In this document: piece after piece, positions 61,336 to 64,000 of the stretch
Numbering within the stretch: the stretch's first letter is position 1
Layout: the number at the start of each line of letters is the position of its first letter
NCBI RefSeq assembly: GCF_001613205.1
Contig: NZ_BDBX01000052.1
Location: forward strand, 1-64,000
Length of the DNA: 64,000 bases
Direction: 5' to 3'
From: Nocardia sienata NBRC 100364
GTDB taxonomy: Bacteria > Actinomycetota > Actinomycetes > Mycobacteriales > Mycobacteriaceae
The notes under the pieces: generated by a model
What the model was told of the DNA's origin: nothing
The model's database searches: none
What the model saw: the letters and a program-made list of their open reading frames with translations, nothing else
Made by a program: the position numbers and the translations under genes

Positions 61336-62553
61336 GTGGCAGGCCGCAGGCGTGGATGGTTCCGGTCGGGGGAGGATCCGTGGTTCGAACAAGCACGGTC
61401 GGCACTGACGACGGCGTTCCTGGATATGGACCGGCGGCAGTCGGCCGCGGAAGCAGCCACCGCGGCCGCCGAGGAGATGTTCCCGGAACGGGGGTTGGGC
61501 CGCCGCTGGGCCTCGGCGCGCGAAGACTGCTACACCGCCGCCGCGGCATACCTCCAGCTCACCGGCGAGCTGGACCAGGACGAACAGTCCGGGACGCGCC
61601 GGCCCGGCCGGCAACAGCGGGTGGACGCGGTGATCCGGCAGCTGGGGTCGGCCGCGCAGCGGGTCGACCGCTTCTACCACGGCGACCGTGCCGCGCTCGA
61701 GGAAGCGATCGCGGTACGGCGGGCGGTACCGGAACTGGTCGCGCGGGTCACCGCCGATGCGGCGCGGGCGCGTAGACAGGCGGCCGAATCGGAGTACGCC
61801 GAGTATCCCTCGATACGCGCTGGCGCCGCGGCGGTGGATGAGGCAATGGTCACACTGACCGCGGTACCGCCGGACGACCGCGGCCGGGCCCGGACGGCGG
61901 CGAACCGGCTGGCTTCCGTTACGGCCGATTTGTCGGAATCGTTGGCCCGAGCCCCTTCTCGGGCACCGGCCGCGCGCAACGCCATCTCCTCGGTCACCAC
62001 CCGCCTCGCCGCGGTCCGCACCCGGGCCGAGCGGATCGGGCCCGCGCATTCGGCGCTGTTGCGGGAGTTCAATGCTGCGAGTTCGGCGGATCTGGCAGAC
62101 AATGAGCGAACCAGCGAGCGTCATATCGCCGCCGCGGCACAAGCCCTGGCCGGGGCCCGTGCCGCCGCGGCCGAGAACACCCCGGAGCAGGCCCTTGAAC
62201 TGACCACCACCGCGCGCGGCCACCTCGCCGACGCCGAACAACTGGTCGACGCCGTGACCAAACGGCTGGCCGAGTTGCGGGCCGTCCGCGAAGACCCGCG
62301 CCAACGCGCCGAGGCCGTACGGTTCCGCCTCCGGGACGCCCAGATGCTGGCGGTATCACGGGGACTGGTCGCCGAATGGGGTTCGGTACTGGACGCTCAG
62401 GTCGAGCGCCTCGACCGGGTCGCCGCGTCCCTCACCGGCCGGCACCCCGACTACTGGGCATATGTAAACGAACTCGACACCATCGCCGAATTCATTGCCG
62501 GGGTTGTCGAGCGAATGCGGAAACAACCACCACCGGGACAACGACGAGGATGA
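61336..62553 (+). CDS. Ter-associated helical protein of unknown function
   Basis: A 405-residue, very Ala/Arg/Glu-rich protein. From about residue 110 the sequence is almost continuous helix (ARRQAAESEYAEYPSIRAGA, AAQALAGARAAAAENTPEQA), so it probably forms long coiled coils or a helical bundle. The N-terminal RRRGWFRSGEDPWFEQARSAL is a distinct short motif. GTG 61336 is the first sensible start; its ribosome site is poor. It lies divergent from terD and 12 bases before the HpcH/CitE-like gene, so it belongs to the Ter module. No catalytic site is seen. Confidence 0.75.
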   Translation: MAGRRRGWFRSGEDPWFEQARSALTTAFLDMDRRQSAAEAATAAAEEMFPERGLGRRWASAREDCYTAAAAYLQLTGELDQDEQSGTRRPGRQQRVDAVIRQLGSAAQRVDRFYHGDRAALEEAIAVRRAVPELVARVTADAARARRQAAESEYAEYPSIRAGAAAVDEAMVTLTAVPPDDRGRARTAANRLASVTADLSESLARAPSRAPAARNAISSVTTRLAAVRTRAERIGPAHSALLREFNAASSADLADNERTSERHIAAAAQALAGARAAAAENTPEQALELTTTARGHLADAEQLVDAVTKRLAELRAVREDPRQRAEAVRFRLRDAQMLAVSRGLVAEWGSVLDAQVERLDRVAASLTGRHPDYWAYVNELDTIAEFIAGVVERMRKQPPPGQRRG

Positions 62554-62565
62554 GACGGGGGCTCG

Positions 62566-63777
62566 ATGACCGCAGGCACGGCCGTCCGGCAGGAAATTTC
62601 CCTGTACAAGCAGGTACCGCGCCGACACTTCAGGTATCTGCAGGGGCCGGACGCCAGAGCGCTGTTCCACCGCCAGCCGGAGCCGTTCGACGACTGTGCC
62701 GATCGGGAGATATTGGCAATGGCGCTGGGCGCCACCCTGTACGTACCGGCCACTCGCGCGGATCTCACGGCAACGATCGTGCGTCGGGCCGAGCGCGGAG
62801 TGTGCTCGATGGTGATCGACCTCGAGGACGCCGTCGCCGACCACGAGGTCGAGTTCGCCAAACAGCAGACCGTGCGTACTCTCGACGAACTCGCCGCCCG
62901 CCCGGACCCGAACCCGATGCTGTTCGTCCGCGTCCGCGACGCCGACACCGTGCCCGAACTGATCGACCGGCTGGGCGCGGGCGCGCAGGTACTGACGGGT
63001 TTCGTCTTCCCCAAGTTCGACAGTTCCTCGGCACCGAAGTACCTGGCCGCGCTGACCGCCGCCGCCGCTCGTACGGAACGGCCGCTCTACGGGATGCCCG
63101 TACTCGAATCCGCGGCGCTGGTGCATCGGCAGACCAGGGATTCCGAACTCACCCAGATCGCGGCCTGCCTGGCCGAGGTACGGGAACGAATTCTGGCCGT
63201 GCGGGTCGGCGCCACCGATATGTGCGCGACCTTCGGTATCCGCCGCGACCGTGATCTGACCATCTACGATGTGCGGGTCATCGCGGATGTGATCGCCGAT
63301 ATCGTGAACTATCTCGGCCGGGCCGACGGTACGGGTTTCGTGATCACCGGGCCGGTATGGGAGTACTTCGCCGACCACGAGCGGATGTTCCGGCCGCTGC
63401 TGCGCACCGCGCCGTTCGAGGAATCCGACGCGGTACCGTTCCGCAGCTATCTGGTGAGCCGGGATCTGGACGGCCTGCTGCGGGAGATCACACTCGATCG
63501 CGCCAACGGTATCCAGGGCAAAACCGTCATCCACCCCTCGCATGTGGCGGCCGTGCACGCGCTGTCGGTGGTCACGCACGAGGAGTATTGCGATGCCCTC
63601 GACATTCTGCAGGTGGAGGCCGGTGGAGTCGCCGCGTCCGGCTACCGCAACAAGATGAACGAGATGCGGCCACATCGCAATTGGGCGCGTAACACCCTGA
63701 CCCGGGCCCGGGTCTTCGGGGTGGCCGAGAAAGGAGTGTCCTTCGTGGATCTGCTATCGGCGCTGGTCACGGTATGA
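62566..63777 (+). CDS. HpcH/HpaI-CitE-type enzyme of the Ter module
   Basis: A 403-residue TIM-barrel protein related to citrate lyase beta subunits and HpcH aldolases. The core begins LYVPATRADLTATIVRRAERGVCSMVIDLEDAVAD, where ED would bind Mg2+. It continues VFPKFDSSSAPKYLA and LAVRVGATDMCATFGIRRDRD. Established comparative work places such enzymes with TerC/TerD and phosphoribosyltransferases in a predicted nucleoside-like biosynthetic module. The stop overlaps the next start as ATGA, so translation is coupled. The product is unknown. Confidence 0.85.
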   Translation: MTAGTAVRQEISLYKQVPRRHFRYLQGPDARALFHRQPEPFDDCADREILAMALGATLYVPATRADLTATIVRRAERGVCSMVIDLEDAVADHEVEFAKQQTVRTLDELAARPDPNPMLFVRVRDADTVPELIDRLGAGAQVLTGFVFPKFDSSSAPKYLAALTAAAARTERPLYGMPVLESAALVHRQTRDSELTQIAACLAEVRERILAVRVGATDMCATFGIRRDRDLTIYDVRVIADVIADIVNYLGRADGTGFVITGPVWEYFADHERMFRPLLRTAPFEESDAVPFRSYLVSRDLDGLLREITLDRANGIQGKTVIHPSHVAAVHALSVVTHEEYCDALDILQVEAGGVAASGYRNKMNEMRPHRNWARNTLTRARVFGVAEKGVSFVDLLSALVTV

Positions 63778-64000
63778 GCGACGGATCCGGCGAATTGTAT
63801 TGGGCCACCCGCGAGCTCGGTATCGAGCTGCGGCATCGAAAGGCGTTCCGGCACGGGGACACTCCCGACACTCTTGCGGCCGAACCGGAGATCGCCGATC
63901 TGGTGCAGCCGGGATTGCGCAAGAATCCGCGGCGCGCGCATCTGCTGGTCTCCACGGTGCTGGGCAAACATCTGCCGACCGATCCCGTCCGGGTCCGCGA
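63774..64000 (+). CDS. Ter-module phosphoribosyltransferase-type protein, N-terminal part
   Basis: The first 75 residues run off the window: LYWATRELGIELRHRKAFRH and LRKNPRRAHLLVSTVLGKHL-PTDP. The KNPRRAHLLVSTVLGKH segment matches the beginning of PRTase/TRSP proteins of the Ter biosynthetic module as I remember it. The PRPP loop lies beyond the right edge. ATG 63774 overlaps the previous stop. Confidence 0.65.
   Translation, partial: MSDGSGELYWATRELGIELRHRKAFRHGDTPDTLAAEPEIADLVQPGLRKNPRRAHLLVSTVLGKHLPTDPVRVR

Noticed and set aside
1..64000. CRISPR array, tRNA or rRNA genes
   Set aside because: No regularly spaced repeats, cloverleaf with CCA-end context or rRNA-like sequence was noticed by eye; a tRNAscan/Infernal run would settle this.

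Overview
The window is high-GC actinobacterial chromosome, most like Nocardia or a close mycolic-acid relative. This is inferred from gene order and family resemblance, not from a database search. Three blocks point that way. An inner-membrane glycosyltransferase precedes rpsF-ssb-rpsR-rplI-dnaB, as in Mycobacterium. A succinate dehydrogenase is laid out anchor-flavoprotein-FeS, like mycobacterial Sdh1. A copper-type island carries lpqS-cysK2-MFS. No rRNA, tRNA, CRISPR, insertion sequence or phage gene was seen.

Layout. 1-6.3 kb: end of a thiamine-diphosphate enzyme, a lone papain-fold (Tox-PL-like) protein, lon with a HAIR/HspR-type operator at its start, and a membrane-anchored molybdopterin oxidoreductase. 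6.3-14.7 kb: ABC exporter, DinB polymerase, a giant FAD/FeS oxidoreductase, a 34-residue ORF with a strong ribosome site, an AlkA-type glycosylase and small proteins. 14.7-18.4 kb: sdh operon headed by a 13-codon leader ORF. 18.5-26.3 kb: small coiled-coil protein, AAA ATPase, secreted NlpC/P60 hydrolase, S4 protein, a stand-alone degenerate polyketide-type AT-KR protein, an MBL hydrolase and a nitronate-monooxygenase-like enzyme. 26.6-36 kb: acyl-CoA ligase, an isochorismatase-fold protein lacking catalytic residues, a large LPG-synthase-type membrane protein, SGNH hydrolase, AarF kinase, GntR regulator, a hairpin array, and a flavin oxidoreductase preceded by two KstR-type operators. 36-41.6 kb: replication and ribosomal block, with an S6:S18-type leader before rpsF and a cluster of DnaA boxes between rplI and dnaB.

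41.6-51.9 kb is an accessory island: a DUF6461-like gene between inverted repeats, a CsoR/CstR-family repressor, an MmpL/RND transporter, the lpqS-cysK2-MFS operon, two HMA chaperones, a frameshifted small gene and a CPC-type copper ATPase. Five near-identical ATACCC-GGGTAT palindromes mark the repressor, the RND gene and both chaperone genes. In three promoters the palindrome lies inside the -35/-10 spacer, so these genes look like one regulon.

52-64 kb: methyltransferase, amidohydrolase remnant, Lrp regulator divergent from azlCD, cytochrome P450, AraC regulator, acetyltransferase, and a Ter region (TerC-like, TerD, coiled-coil protein, HpcH/CitE-like enzyme, start of a phosphoribosyltransferase-type protein). 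The last part matches the known Ter-associated biosynthetic module and runs off the right edge.
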